From Tranzscheliella williamsii (lineage: Eukaryota; Basidiomycota; Ustilaginomycetes; Ustilaginales; Ustilaginaceae), in contig JALBYF010000014.1 in NCBI GenBank assembly GCA_023212725.1, positions 186,001 to 250,000 on the forward strand: 64,000 bases of DNA, given 5' to 3'. The notes under the pieces were generated by a model. It searched no databases and was not told the origin of the DNA. It saw only the letters and a list, made by a program, of their open reading frames with translations. Positions 10,328-20,522 of this stretch are shown in pieces. The number at the start of each line of letters is the position of its first letter. Position 1 is the stretch's first letter. The translations under genes were made by a program, and so were the position numbers.

Positions 10328-12229
10328 ATGTCAGTGCAGTCCACTCCAATACTGATTCCAGGATCGTCGCCAGAAGCGTCTCCTTCACAACATCATCGGC
10401 AACATACATACGACAGACGCTCTGACTGGGTGACTAGCCTTGCCCTGCAGGACAACCTACCTCCGCCGAAGACAGCTGCTCTAGATGCGGTCAGCTCTGC
10501 TCGTCTTGCTCAGAGATTATCGTCCTTCACTGCTGAAGATCTTCTCTCATTGGACCATGATGTTCACTCCCGACTTGTCGTCGCCCCCGAGCATGTCACC
10601 ATCGAGGCTGCCGGAGAGAAGCTTGTTGAAGCCGAAGGCAGAGAGACTTGGGTATTGTTGAGAAAGACTCAGGCGACAGCTAAGCAGCATGCCCCCACGA
10701 GCAAACTGAATAGGTCGCAATGCGTTGGCCTTTTGGGCCTCGAGGATCTCGCCGCCATGTTTACCTGTCTCTTCGCCTCGCAACAGTCCAAGGCCCCATC
10801 GAGGGAACGCCTTGGTGCCAATGGGCTTGCTTCACCTCCGCTCTCCCCTCGCACCTCTTTCATGCACTACCAACAAGCGCACACCAGCCCTACCGAACTC
10901 GATGCGCGTAGGGACGAAATCACTGCCACCATCGCGTCTTCCCGGACCAAGATTCCAGCTTGGCTTGCCTCCAACCTGTCCGGAAATAACCGCCTTCAGC
11001 ATGTCTTTCTGGATACAGACTTTATCACTATCTTGAGGTTTCTCAGCCAACCCGATGTCAAATGCCTGGCTGTGTCCGAGAGCAAGCAAGACGTCGATGG
11101 TGCCATATGCGGCATTGTTACTACAATTGATGTAGTGGCCTTCCTCAACAAGGAGGCTGAGAGGGACCTGGATCTGGCCGCCCTTTTTGCGCTTGGTCTG
11201 GACGACCCCTCTATTCCTCCTCCTCGTAAGCCCGCTGGCGGGATCGCGGGAGAGAAGAGCATCATCGATGCACTCGCTCGCATGAAGTCCGAAGGCTTGA
11301 GCTCGTTAGCTGTCATGGACCCAGTCGGCGGGTTCTTGTCCTCGATATCTTCCAACGAAATCGCCTCTGAAATCTTACGGTCGTCTTCTCGAAAGATCCT
11401 TACCACGACGCTCTCACCGTTTATCAAGTCCTTGCGGTCGAGACATCCACAGGGCACCGATGGCAAAGATACGCATCCAGCCATCTGCATCGGCTCCTCG
11501 TCGTCACTTGGACGAGCTGCCTCCCTGATGCTTGCAACAGCCTCCGAGGGTGTCTTCGTCATGGACGACCCTGCGTTGACGACGCCACCTTTGTCGTGTA
11601 TCTCTGCCTCGCCAAGTTCGGATTTGCCGATTCTTACGCTTGATACGGCCTCCATTCCCGCCAGTAGATCTTTTGTCTTTTCCCCGACTCCGAGCCCGGC
11701 GCACAGAAGAGCATCGACTCAATATTGGACAGCGCCAAGGTCGTCCGTGGGCAGTCTTTACAACGATCCAATACGTTCCAGCTTAATTAGCTTGACAGCG
11801 GGCGCTGAGGAGCGGCTGGAGCGTAGGCCCACTCTCAAGCTCGATCAGCCTCTAGGATCCGTTTTCCAGCCTTCCAAGTTCCCTGCCACCTCTGGATCGG
11901 CCCAGTTCCGGTCGCCATCGTCTGTGCGTGCGCGTCGGCCGCGTTCGCTCTCCTTTGTCAACTTTGCGGGTGAGGAATCCGCGGTGGCGCGCCAGCTCTC
12001 TCTGCAGACAGCGGTTCGCAGCCACGGCGTGGGAACACCCAGCACGCTCACTCCCAGTTCCACCGCTTCATCGTCGGGATCGCCTTCCTCGCCGTTTGGT
12101 GGCATGCTGGTCTCTGGCTACTTTGGCGAGACGACGCAGAAAGGCATGCCGCGCCGTCTTGTCACCCCTCAGACCATTCTGCGGTCCCTCCTCGCGGTCA
12201 TCCACCCTCCTGGCGAGGACGCCATCTAG
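10328..12229 (+). CDS. CBS-domain protein, Sds23/Moc1-like
   Basis: This intronless 633-residue protein starts at an ATG in a good context (ACACAATGTC). CBS-like repeats are visible around residues 221-275 (HVFLDTDFITILRFLSQPD, then ICGIVTTIDVVAFLN), 312-355 (IIDALARMKSEGLSSLAVMD, then GFLSSISSNEIASEIL) and 386-414 (CIGSSSSLGRAASLMLATA, then GVFVMDDP). The C-terminus ends with RRLVTPQTILRSLLAVI, resembling the last strand and helix of a CBS pair. A Ser/Pro-rich region of about 170 residues is inserted before that end. The arrangement resembles fungal Sds23/Moc1, CBS proteins that restrain PP2A-type phosphatase activity and link nutrient state to cell-cycle entry. That function is inferred from architecture. 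Another CBS adaptor family is possible. Confidence 0.75.
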   Translation: MSVQSTPILIPGSSPEASPSQHHRQHTYDRRSDWVTSLALQDNLPPPKTAALDAVSSARLAQRLSSFTAEDLLSLDHDVHSRLVVAPEHVTIEAAGEKLVEAEGRETWVLLRKTQATAKQHAPTSKLNRSQCVGLLGLEDLAAMFTCLFASQQSKAPSRERLGANGLASPPLSPRTSFMHYQQAHTSPTELDARRDEITATIASSRTKIPAWLASNLSGNNRLQHVFLDTDFITILRFLSQPDVKCLAVSESKQDVDGAICGIVTTIDVVAFLNKEAERDLDLAALFALGLDDPSIPPPRKPAGGIAGEKSIIDALARMKSEGLSSLAVMDPVGGFLSSISSNEIASEILRSSSRKILTTTLSPFIKSLRSRHPQGTDGKDTHPAICIGSSSSLGRAASLMLATASEGVFVMDDPALTTPPLSCISASPSSDLPILTLDTASIPASRSFVFSPTPSPAHRRASTQYWTAPRSSVGSLYNDPIRSSLISLTAGAEERLERRPTLKLDQPLGSVFQPSKFPATSGSAQFRSPSSVRARRPRSLSFVNFAGEESAVARQLSLQTAVRSHGVGTPSTLTPSSTASSSGSPSSPFGGMLVSGYFGETTQKGMPRRLVTPQTILRSLLAVIHPPGEDAI

Positions 12230-15200
12230 AAAGTACAGCCCAGATCATACCGTTTGATGTTGATCTCTTTCGACACGACAGACGCCTAGTGCGTCTGCGC
12301 CGCACTGGTACAGGATACTGGTATCTGAGTTACGCCCTTGTACTTATAGCGCACTTGCTTTGCGATTGGCAGCAACTTGACTCACACCGGTTGTTGAAGC
12401 CTTATGCCGGGCGAGCTGTGACCAGCGGCGCAGTGCAGAGGTGATGCGTGCCGCTCCGGGCTTTGTGTTGCTTAAAACACTGCCGATTCGGGGTTGGGCT
12501 ACCGGCCGAGCGCGAGGCAGGGTCGGCAGTGGAGGAGTGAGAAAAGCTGCTGAGACAAGGGTGGAAATGCAGGGGCGTGGGGCTGTTGGTCCTTCTCGTT
12601 GCGTCTCTCGACGATATCCGGCCGCTTGGCACGACCGGTGTGCCTTGCCGGCAAGACGACGGCCAGGCATGACGACATTCGCAAACGGCGTCCGCGCGAA
12701 CCCCAACTCGGATGCGGGCGGGCGCTGGCCCTGATCTCACGATCTCTTGTCGTGCGCTCGCCAAGTCACCGCGCTGTTACAGCCCAGCACAGCCTGATGA
12801 TTCGCCGCACAAGATCGTGTGAGTGTGCGTGTCAACCAGGACAGCGGGAGCAGCGACCCCGCCATTCACATTATCATGGGCCTGTGCCGTGGGATTCCAA
12901 GTGTGCCATCTGCAACCACGCTCCGAGCTGCAAATTGTAAGACAAACGCAATGCGTACCCTTGCTCATTCCCGTTCAATGGCGGTGCGCCGATGTGCAGC
13001 TCGGTGGAGGATTGCGTCTGCGGTTGCGCACCTCGGCGAGAAGGCCGTGTGGTCAGGCGCCGCGACCGGAATCTTATCTTGCTTGCTTGTGCTGGAGCGC
13101 GGTTCTGTTTTGCAAATGTCACGGCCATTCTGAATTGTAAGCGAGGCGTCATGCGTCTCCCGTCCTCGATGTTCAAGCCAGATCGCGCGATGGGCTTAGC
13201 TGGCTAGAATGTACTACGGCACCACACCTGGACACAGCCGACGCAACAACGACGGGAAATAGCAAACCAGCCCCAAGCACACGTATGCTAACAGGCTAAC
13301 GGAACGTCCGCTGAGCTTGGGAGTGGCTCCCAATCAAAATTCTGGTTGAATGGGTGCTGCTATACGGATTCTGCAAGCTTTCGCAAAATCGAATCCGTTC
13401 AGCCACGCGACGGTGAATTCGGGGGCTCCCCGTGGGTTTATTGTGGGTTCTCTCTCGCTTTGGCGGAAAAGGAAGGAGACGCGTTGGGCAAGCGCGGCCT
13501 CCCGCCCGTTCGGTTGCCTGATCTGGCAAGTACGAAAGCGACAGACCCTTGGCGCGCCTATGCATCGCAGCTCTGACCCGCATTAGGTCTGGGGGTGCCT
13601 CAACGGCATCCACAGCAGTTGTTATTGTATCACTCACGACTCCTTACCTGCCTCGAGATACAACACCTCGCCTGGGCCGACGTTGTCGACAAAGATAAGC
13701 CTTTTAAGTCCATGCCAGTCCTTGAAACGCTGACGTATTATTGTACTCTATCCGCTGAATGCACCCACGGCAGCTTTCTTCGCTACAATTAGTCACGTCG
13801 GAGCACGATCTCTAAGTATCAGCACAAAGGGCACAGAAGGAGGGGGCCTGCACCAAAGCCAGGGTCCGAAAAGCCTGGCACAATGTGAATTTCATGCAGC
13901 GGCGACAGCAGCAGCAACAGCATCAATCACAGCAAGCAAGCAACATAGCCCCGTTCTGATGGGAAGTTTGCCAGGCTTTCGCCAGCCGAGAAAGTCCGTT
14001 CCGGTCGCATAGTAACTACTGAACCGTAACTGTAACTCCTAACTGTGATTCACATTTCACTACCCGCCCGTCGGCCCTTTGTGCCGTCACAATTTGATAC
14101 GCAGTAGTCACATCGCGGTCAACTCATCCAAGCCGGACTGGGCCTGGGCGGCGCAGTATTCACAAGGGAGACCGAGTGCGCCAGAGGCCAACAATGGACC
14201 AACCATGGGCATCGTGAGAAAGCTCACTCATGTGGACAACAGCCACAGTCATGCGCCTAGACTCACACTGGCATGCAAGCATCAACGCACCTACCGCCAT
14301 GGGAAGCGGGCACCTGACACGGGGCAGCCGATCGATTGCCATACAAACTCTGAGCGATCCATCAACTAAGGGACGCGGCGCTCAAGCGCCTTGGCAGGTC
14401 CGCTGCGCTTCGTCAGCTTTGGCCTTACGCTCTTCTCGCCGGTAGTTGCCCTTTTGTTCTATCTGCCGCTGTATCCTTAGCCTTGCTTCCGCTTCGCCTC
14501 TCTCCCTCTTCGCGAGTCTTGCCCTTCTTCTCCGCGCCTTGCGGCTAGTGCAGCCACTAGCTCCGGTCATTCCGTTGTCGGTTCCAGTTCCATTATATCA
14601 CTCCCACTTCTGCTGCTCCTCATTCTATTCTCTACCATATCCACCCACCGCTGCAGTTTGGCTTGGTGCATCCGCCGTCGAAACCACAATCTGCGCCCGA
14701 TCCGTGCGCTATCACGACGCTCCGTCTTTGTCACTTTGGTAGTGGCTTTGCTTGCGCCAGCATTCCCGATCCAGTCCTTGATCGACGTTTCAGATGCGTT
14801 ACCTCCTATGCACATGCACCTAACCTCAAGACGCATCGTATCATCCACTAACGTTACCAACCAACGCTCACCAGCTGAGGTGCCTGCAGCGGCACAGCCC
14901 ACACGTCTCCTTTTCTCTGCAGCGCGGATCTTATGCTACCACTAGCTTGGTCACACGAGCCAGCCCAACCACCAGCGCATTTCGCTGTGCCCACTCCACC
15001 ACTACAGCTCCCCGCAAGGTCTCCTTAAATCTGTCTCCGAAGCCTGCCTTCCATTTAACCCCACCTTGCGTGCACTCAGCCGCCTTCCCGTTACGACCTC
15101 CCGTCTTCTCCTTCGAGCTCGTTAACTACGTTAGTCGATCATATCCGTCGACACTCATCACCCACCTTTGCCATCGGAATTCCGTGACGGACGACCGCAG

Positions 15201-15457
15201 ATTTTCCTTACTTGTCACGTCTCCAGACAGCGCCGGCTTCATCTCCCAAGGAGGAAACTTCATCCGCAGTCAACCGCTGTTTCTGTGCAAGTAGAAGGTG
15301 CCTGCAGAGGACTCACGAAAGCCTTGCCAATTACTCCGCCTTCCATATCCACCGCCATCGCTTCTTCTCCTTGCTTCTGTGACTCCCCTGCCTACATCGC
15401 TTCTTTTACCTACTGCGGGATCGACTTTGCTACGTCCGGACCTGCCTCGTGCGCGAC
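12230..15457. other. 3.2 kb non-coding stretch upstream of the phosphatase gene
   Basis: I could assign no coding sequence here. From about 14400 to 15450 the plus strand is strongly pyrimidine-rich, as expected for a long promoter or 5' leader of the phosphatase gene. A group of inverted repeats sits at 13822-14084. A GTGAGTGT occurrence lies near 12818. Many short open frames exist on both strands, but none has a recognisable domain. Confidence 0.5.
13822..14084. repeat. Cluster of short inverted repeats
   Basis: Three pairs of complementary arms occur within 260 bp. AAAGCCTGGCA (13870-13880) pairs with TGCCAGGCTTT (13969-13979). AATGTGAAT (13882-13890) pairs with ATTCACATT (14048-14056). 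CACAAAGGGC (about 13823) pairs with GCCCTTTGTG (about 14074). A CAG/CAA-rich stretch lies between the first arms. The arms are short, so part of this may be chance. Confidence 0.45.
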
Positions 15458-18400
15458 ATGTCGCAAGTTGCTTCACATGCTCACGTCGCTCTCCATCCTG
15501 TAGCTTCTCGTCGCGGGAATGTCAGCGCCACTATCGTTCCCGTAGAGCTTTCGACAGCATGCCGCAGAACAGGCTTCGAAGTGCCTTCTCATGGCGACCA
15601 TGACGGCCCAGGTACGCCTCGTCTCCACAGCACCTCAACCCCTCCGCGACGGTCGCACTCGCGCAAATCACCTGAATGCACATTGGCGGAACCACTTTGT
15701 CCGCCAACAGTTTACGGCATCTGCCACGACGACATCGAGGAATATCCCATCATCTTTGACGGCGCTCTCCCCAATAGCGGCGAGAGCGCTGACGACGATA
15801 CTAGGGATGATGCTTTCGTCTCGAACCATGTCATGAGAGACCGCTCGTCGCCTTGCCTTGCCGCCCCGATCCGGGCTATGTCAGCTTCCCAGCTAGCCCG
15901 CCTGCATGAGCAATATGTCTCTCTCGATGTTCCTCATGACGTTGTCTTCCCTTTCCTTCACGGCGTGGACGGTAGCTCTCCCTACCAGAATCAGTACTTT
16001 AGAGCACCTGCTACGGGCCAGCCCGCACCCAACTACCGAGGACTCACCATCCTCCGCGCCGACATGCCAAGTCGCGAGGAGATGCAACGCATGCAAGCTA
16101 CCCGTTCTCTATCAAGGTCTCGTCCGCGAGGCGATTCCATCGTCACGACCCAGTCTTCTCCTAGCTCTCCGGACTCGGAAAGCGAGGGCAAGCGATTCGA
16201 CGCTGGCTGGTCGCCCCCCACCCATGAGCCGCGACCCGCAAGCAAATTACGCTCGCATGAAAACGGTGCTGATCTTGCTCTCCCTTTGCCATCAGCCGCT
16301 TCTACTGCGTCGACAGTTTCCTCGCAGATGTCTCAACCCTCGCTATTTTCGGCTTCATCTGAGAGCTTCAGCACCAGCTCCCATTCTAGCGCTTCCACCG
16401 TCAGTGACGGCGAGGCGGATGTGCCTAAGGCGCCTCCAAGTACCTCCATCGCTTCTCAGTATCTAAACCAGCGATTTCATGGCCCTCAACCCTGGCACTC
16501 GATGATAAACTCGACCGTTCTGCCAAGTCATATCATCCGTCCCCCATCTATTTCAAGAACCATGTACGGACGGGACATTCAGGGCGATCTCTCGAAACCT
16601 GGAAGCCTCGGCGATGAGGATGATGGCAGTGAAATCAGAAGGACAGGAGCCTCCTTTGTCTCGCCCCGTCAAGAGCAGGGTATCAGTCTTCGAAATTTTT
16701 CTTTGCAGTGCGCCAAGTACGCAACCATTTCCGACATTGTCATCTACTGTCCCGTTGGATATCACGCGGGCGCACTCACCCTGGCCAAATGGGTCCGCGA
16801 GGCGCAGGCTGCCGTGCGAAAAGAACGCTTGGACCGCAGGTGGGGAGGCCTGATTTACAATGTCTTTGTCGTCACAGATTCCTTTGACGTTTTCGAGGCC
16901 AACCACCCTCATCTTGTCTCTGTCGACAGCAACGGCACCGAGCGCAACCGCATTGACTTCAACCAGCGGGAACGAGAAGAGGTGAAACGGTTGAGCCGCG
17001 CCTCCGAGATCGACGAAAACGTTTGGGTCGGCACCACATCTGATGTTCCTGACGCTTTCTTCAGCCGGTTGCCGCTGCATCATGAACTAAACAGCCTCGG
17101 TGAAGACAACAACCCGAATTCATATGCTATCTCGATCTCGCTGTCCGAAAGAGCGCCTCTTCCAGATTCACTCGCCGCAGTTTCTCGCCAGCTCGACATG
17201 TTGGAAATGTCTATGCAGTCCGATTTGGAGAGTGGCAAGTCTCTACATGGCTTGGATCAAGCCGAATATCTCCGTCTAGCCATGGGCGGCTTGAACAATA
17301 CCAAGCAAGAGGGTCGTGCCAGCATGCCTGTCCTTGGTCCGAATGGCTGGACGCCAAAACGCCGCTCGAGTCTGTCTTGCGAAGATCGTTCCTTGGCTCG
17401 TCTCGAGCAGACCCGCGCCACCGCTGCGAGAGTCAGCTTCGAAAGGCAGAAGCAGTTTCGCGACAGTCAAGCTCCTTTGCGCATCGATGCTGAGGACGTA
17501 GTCGATCTGACCTTCCCAGCGGGCCATGATACTAAAGATTACAGCTACCTAGCCTTGACAGTCGACGAACTCTTAGAGATGTGCATGTGGATCAAGGAGC
17601 AGGCTTGCACCGCCAACCGAGACGCAAAGCCTCATCAGAATCTTGCCACAGGTCCTTTGCCGTCCGTCGAAGTCCAAGGTGGACGCCGCAGCAGCCTAGG
17701 TCAGGAACATGTAGTCGAAGTCCGCCGACCTCGTCGAGTCCTCTTGTACTGCTTCGATGGCTACACAGAGACGTCGGTTTTGGCCCTAGCCTACCTGATG
17801 TATTCGCGTGGACTCAATCTTCCTGAAGCGTACCTTGACCTCCAATTGCGGGGTAACCGATCCTTCTTTGTCCAACCGGAGTACCTCGATATCCTGGAGC
17901 GGTTCGAGAACAGGCTCCAACGCGATCGGACCGTGAAACGCAACATTGCCTGGAATAACCGCACGAAGCAGCAAGCTTCGCACATCACACAGACTGGCGC
18001 TGCACCTTCAAATCCTTCTGCCCCCGCAGTAGGACAACCAGCCAAATCTAGACGTGTGTCTCTGACGACCACGACGCACAACCAGCCGACTACTGGGAAC
18101 CTCAGCAGTTGGGTCAAAGGCATCGCTAATGTGACTGGATTGGTGTCAAGTCTTGGCACTGTTAGTGACGTATCACAAAGTCAGACCGGAACAGCCATTG
18201 ATGGGTCAGCTGCCGAAATCTGCCGTACTTCAACTCCTACGCCGAGGAAGACGCAGGGCGTTCCGGTAGAAGTACATAGCCCCGAGGTCATGACCCACTC
18301 CTGGTTCGACAAGGGGCGCTTTGACAGTTCCTTTCCGTCGCGCATTTTGCCATTCCTGTACCTCGGCAGTCTGGTACATGCCTCGAATGTGGACATGCTA

Positions 18401-19297
18401 CGGATTCTGGGCATTACTCATCTGGTCTCCGTCGGCGAAACGGCCCTGGACCCGCCAGATCACATCTCGGCCAAAGTGAGCCCTCTTCATGGCTCTGGCC
18501 AGAGCCGATATCAGAGAGCTTCGGCTGCGGCTGCGCTCTCGAGGGATCCTGCAACAGTACCTTCCTGCACGTACGAGGCGCAAGGTATCAAGGTCCTCAA
18601 CGTCCGAAATGTGTCAGACGATGGCATCGCTCCGCTCCGCGGCACAATGCGAGAGGCCGTACAATTCATGGAATCCGCTCGCCTTTGTGGCGGCAAAGTG
18701 TTGGTGCACTGTAGGGTCGGCGTCAGTCGAAGCACCACCATTGTTCTCGCCTACGTGATGGCGCATCTGGATCTCGGTCTCGTGGAGAGTTATCTCTTGG
18801 TCCGCAGCCGGCGTCTCAACCTGGTCATACAGCCGCATCTGCTCTTCCTGTGGGAGCTGCGTGGATGGGAGACATTCCTGAACAAGGCCAAACAGAATCA
18901 GGCTCGCGTGCTGCAGCGTCGTCGCTCAGGCCAACTGGCTTTCGAGCCTTCGTCCGCCCTGGCTCCTCTGTCACTTCGCAGCGGTTCTAGCCGTAGCGAT
19001 ACTGGCTCAGTCTCCTTAACATCCGCTCACACGTCTCCGCTGGGCTCACCCATCCTCAATTCAGCGGTCATCGATGATGAAGCAGTGCCTGCCGGCGATC
19101 TTCCTGATGAACAATTGCTGCTGGACATGGACATCGGCGCTGGGGCCGGTAGCGCGCATGGCTTTGAGGTGAAGGACGCCCTCACGCTTCCATTTGGCTC
19201 CGGCAGCCCCGCTTCACTTCCCTATAGCTCCACGCGATTGACTTGGGGCTATCTAGCTAAGGAGATCGCCGACCTCAACGCGCGATACTGCATCTAG
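15458..19297 (+). CDS. PPS1: Dual-specificity protein phosphatase, PPS1-like
   Basis: The product is about 1279 residues if translation starts at the ATG at 15458; later in-frame Met residues exist, and an upstream intron cannot be excluded. Three related modules are visible. Residues about 422-500 are rhodanese-like (SDIVIYCPVGYHAGALTLAK). Residues about 762-810 resemble a phosphatase loop, YCFDGYTETS, but the Arg of CX5R is Glu. Residues about 990-1150 form the catalytic DSP domain with HCRVGVSRSTTIV (Cys1085), preceded by the usual Asp-containing loop (NVSDDGIAPL) and followed by a conserved YLLVRSRRLNLVIQPH segment. This order and the DGYTETS motif are those of fungal Pps1, a DSP implicated in S-phase control in budding yeast. 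The N-terminal 380 residues and the tail are Ser-rich and probably disordered. No intron is needed across the frame. Confidence 0.88.
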   Translation: MSQVASHAHVALHPVASRRGNVSATIVPVELSTACRRTGFEVPSHGDHDGPGTPRLHSTSTPPRRSHSRKSPECTLAEPLCPPTVYGICHDDIEEYPIIFDGALPNSGESADDDTRDDAFVSNHVMRDRSSPCLAAPIRAMSASQLARLHEQYVSLDVPHDVVFPFLHGVDGSSPYQNQYFRAPATGQPAPNYRGLTILRADMPSREEMQRMQATRSLSRSRPRGDSIVTTQSSPSSPDSESEGKRFDAGWSPPTHEPRPASKLRSHENGADLALPLPSAASTASTVSSQMSQPSLFSASSESFSTSSHSSASTVSDGEADVPKAPPSTSIASQYLNQRFHGPQPWHSMINSTVLPSHIIRPPSISRTMYGRDIQGDLSKPGSLGDEDDGSEIRRTGASFVSPRQEQGISLRNFSLQCAKYATISDIVIYCPVGYHAGALTLAKWVREAQAAVRKERLDRRWGGLIYNVFVVTDSFDVFEANHPHLVSVDSNGTERNRIDFNQREREEVKRLSRASEIDENVWVGTTSDVPDAFFSRLPLHHELNSLGEDNNPNSYAISISLSERAPLPDSLAAVSRQLDMLEMSMQSDLESGKSLHGLDQAEYLRLAMGGLNNTKQEGRASMPVLGPNGWTPKRRSSLSCEDRSLARLEQTRATAARVSFERQKQFRDSQAPLRIDAEDVVDLTFPAGHDTKDYSYLALTVDELLEMCMWIKEQACTANRDAKPHQNLATGPLPSVEVQGGRRSSLGQEHVVEVRRPRRVLLYCFDGYTETSVLALAYLMYSRGLNLPEAYLDLQLRGNRSFFVQPEYLDILERFENRLQRDRTVKRNIAWNNRTKQQASHITQTGAAPSNPSAPAVGQPAKSRRVSLTTTTHNQPTTGNLSSWVKGIANVTGLVSSLGTVSDVSQSQTGTAIDGSAAEICRTSTPTPRKTQGVPVEVHSPEVMTHSWFDKGRFDSSFPSRILPFLYLGSLVHASNVDMLRILGITHLVSVGETALDPPDHISAKVSPLHGSGQSRYQRASAAAALSRDPATVPSCTYEAQGIKVLNVRNVSDDGIAPLRGTMREAVQFMESARLCGGKVLVHCRVGVSRSTTIVLAYVMAHLDLGLVESYLLVRSRRLNLVIQPHLLFLWELRGWETFLNKAKQNQARVLQRRRSGQLAFEPSSALAPLSLRSGSSRSDTGSVSLTSAHTSPLGSPILNSAVIDDEAVPAGDLPDEQLLLDMDIGAGAGSAHGFEVKDALTLPFGSGSPASLPYSSTRLTWGYLAKEIADLNARYCI

Positions 19298-20522
19298 ATG
19301 TCGCGCGTCTCGTTTCATGCTGGACATTTTTCTTTTCTTCTCTTTTCTCCCTGCCCTGTTTGCCTCCATTGACGCAATCAGGTCCGTATATACTCTTGGG
19401 CTCGCCTACGGATCAACATAGACATTCACCAGGTCTATGCCACGGGTTTCATGGTATCTTCTGGTCTCTTCGTTTCGTTCATGTAATCAAGTCACGTCAC
19501 CGTCATGCCTCCTCCGTCGGCATTTTGTCTTGCTGTTTGTCTCGTTCCGTCCCGCCGCTCCGTCACAATGTCCTGTATTGTACATTTCTCAGCATCGTAG
19601 TAACCTGACCCATCGCTTGTTCATCCTCCTTGACGCAGTCATCGCCATAGCCAGTCATAGTAGATTGAGTAGCATGGAAGTGTGAGTGTACTTGATACAG
19701 AAAAAGAAACAGGAAAGCAGTTCAAGACAAATGGATCTAACAGGGTTGTTTCCCTAGGTTCGACAACATGCGAGGGGTAGCCAACTGGGACGTCAGGGAC
19801 AAATGCCAGAGCGCTCTTTGGAAGTCCGAACGCGCAGTCAGCGATGCTTGCGAAGTTTCATAGGTGGTGGGGTGTGTATCTCCGGTGCTTTCAGGGTTGC
19901 CATTCGGCCCGCAACGTGGTGGGGCCGCTGTTGCTGCGGTGCTGAGGCTGAGGGCTCTTCATTTCGGCCAAGCCATAATTTGGCGGCAAGTGGGATGCGA
20001 GCCAGATGCACGTACTTGCGATGCCGTGCGGGTCCATTCGAATCGGGCCGCGGTGAGGCGGGGGGGCTGTGCGATCGGGGCGCGGCTGGTCGCGCTGAGA
20101 CTGGGTCGATCGTAGCGCATCCCCAGCTGCGGGCGCGTCTAGCTATGCATGTCGCCCGCATGACAGCTTCCCCTCTCGCTGTCCACAATCATACACTCGG
20201 ATTGGCTTTTGGCTTTTTCCTTTCCGCGTGTCTCACGGACACATCCACTCGCCCCTTCTTGTTGTTGTACGCTTCGTCCAGCCATTGCATCCTCACGCTG
20301 CTTTCTGCTACGCGCTACGATCAGATCGAGCCGCACCGCAGGCCGTCACTCGCCTTCCGCCCGCGTCTGCCTACGCCTGGCCACCGCAGCGCACAACGCC
20401 CCAACAGCTCGCGCTAGTTGCTCCGACCGAACGCACCCCCGGCATAGCCTACTGCACGCTGAAGCTTGGTCGCACGGAACGAGCTGGCACCTTGGTTACC
20501 GTCCGGCGCTCTTCTGGCCACC
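19298..20522. other. Intergenic region downstream of PPS1-like gene
   Basis: This 1.2 kb holds the 3' UTR of the phosphatase gene, a GTGTGAGTGTAC motif near 19680, and the presumed promoter of the coiled-coil gene. I see no supportable exon. Confidence 0.5.
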
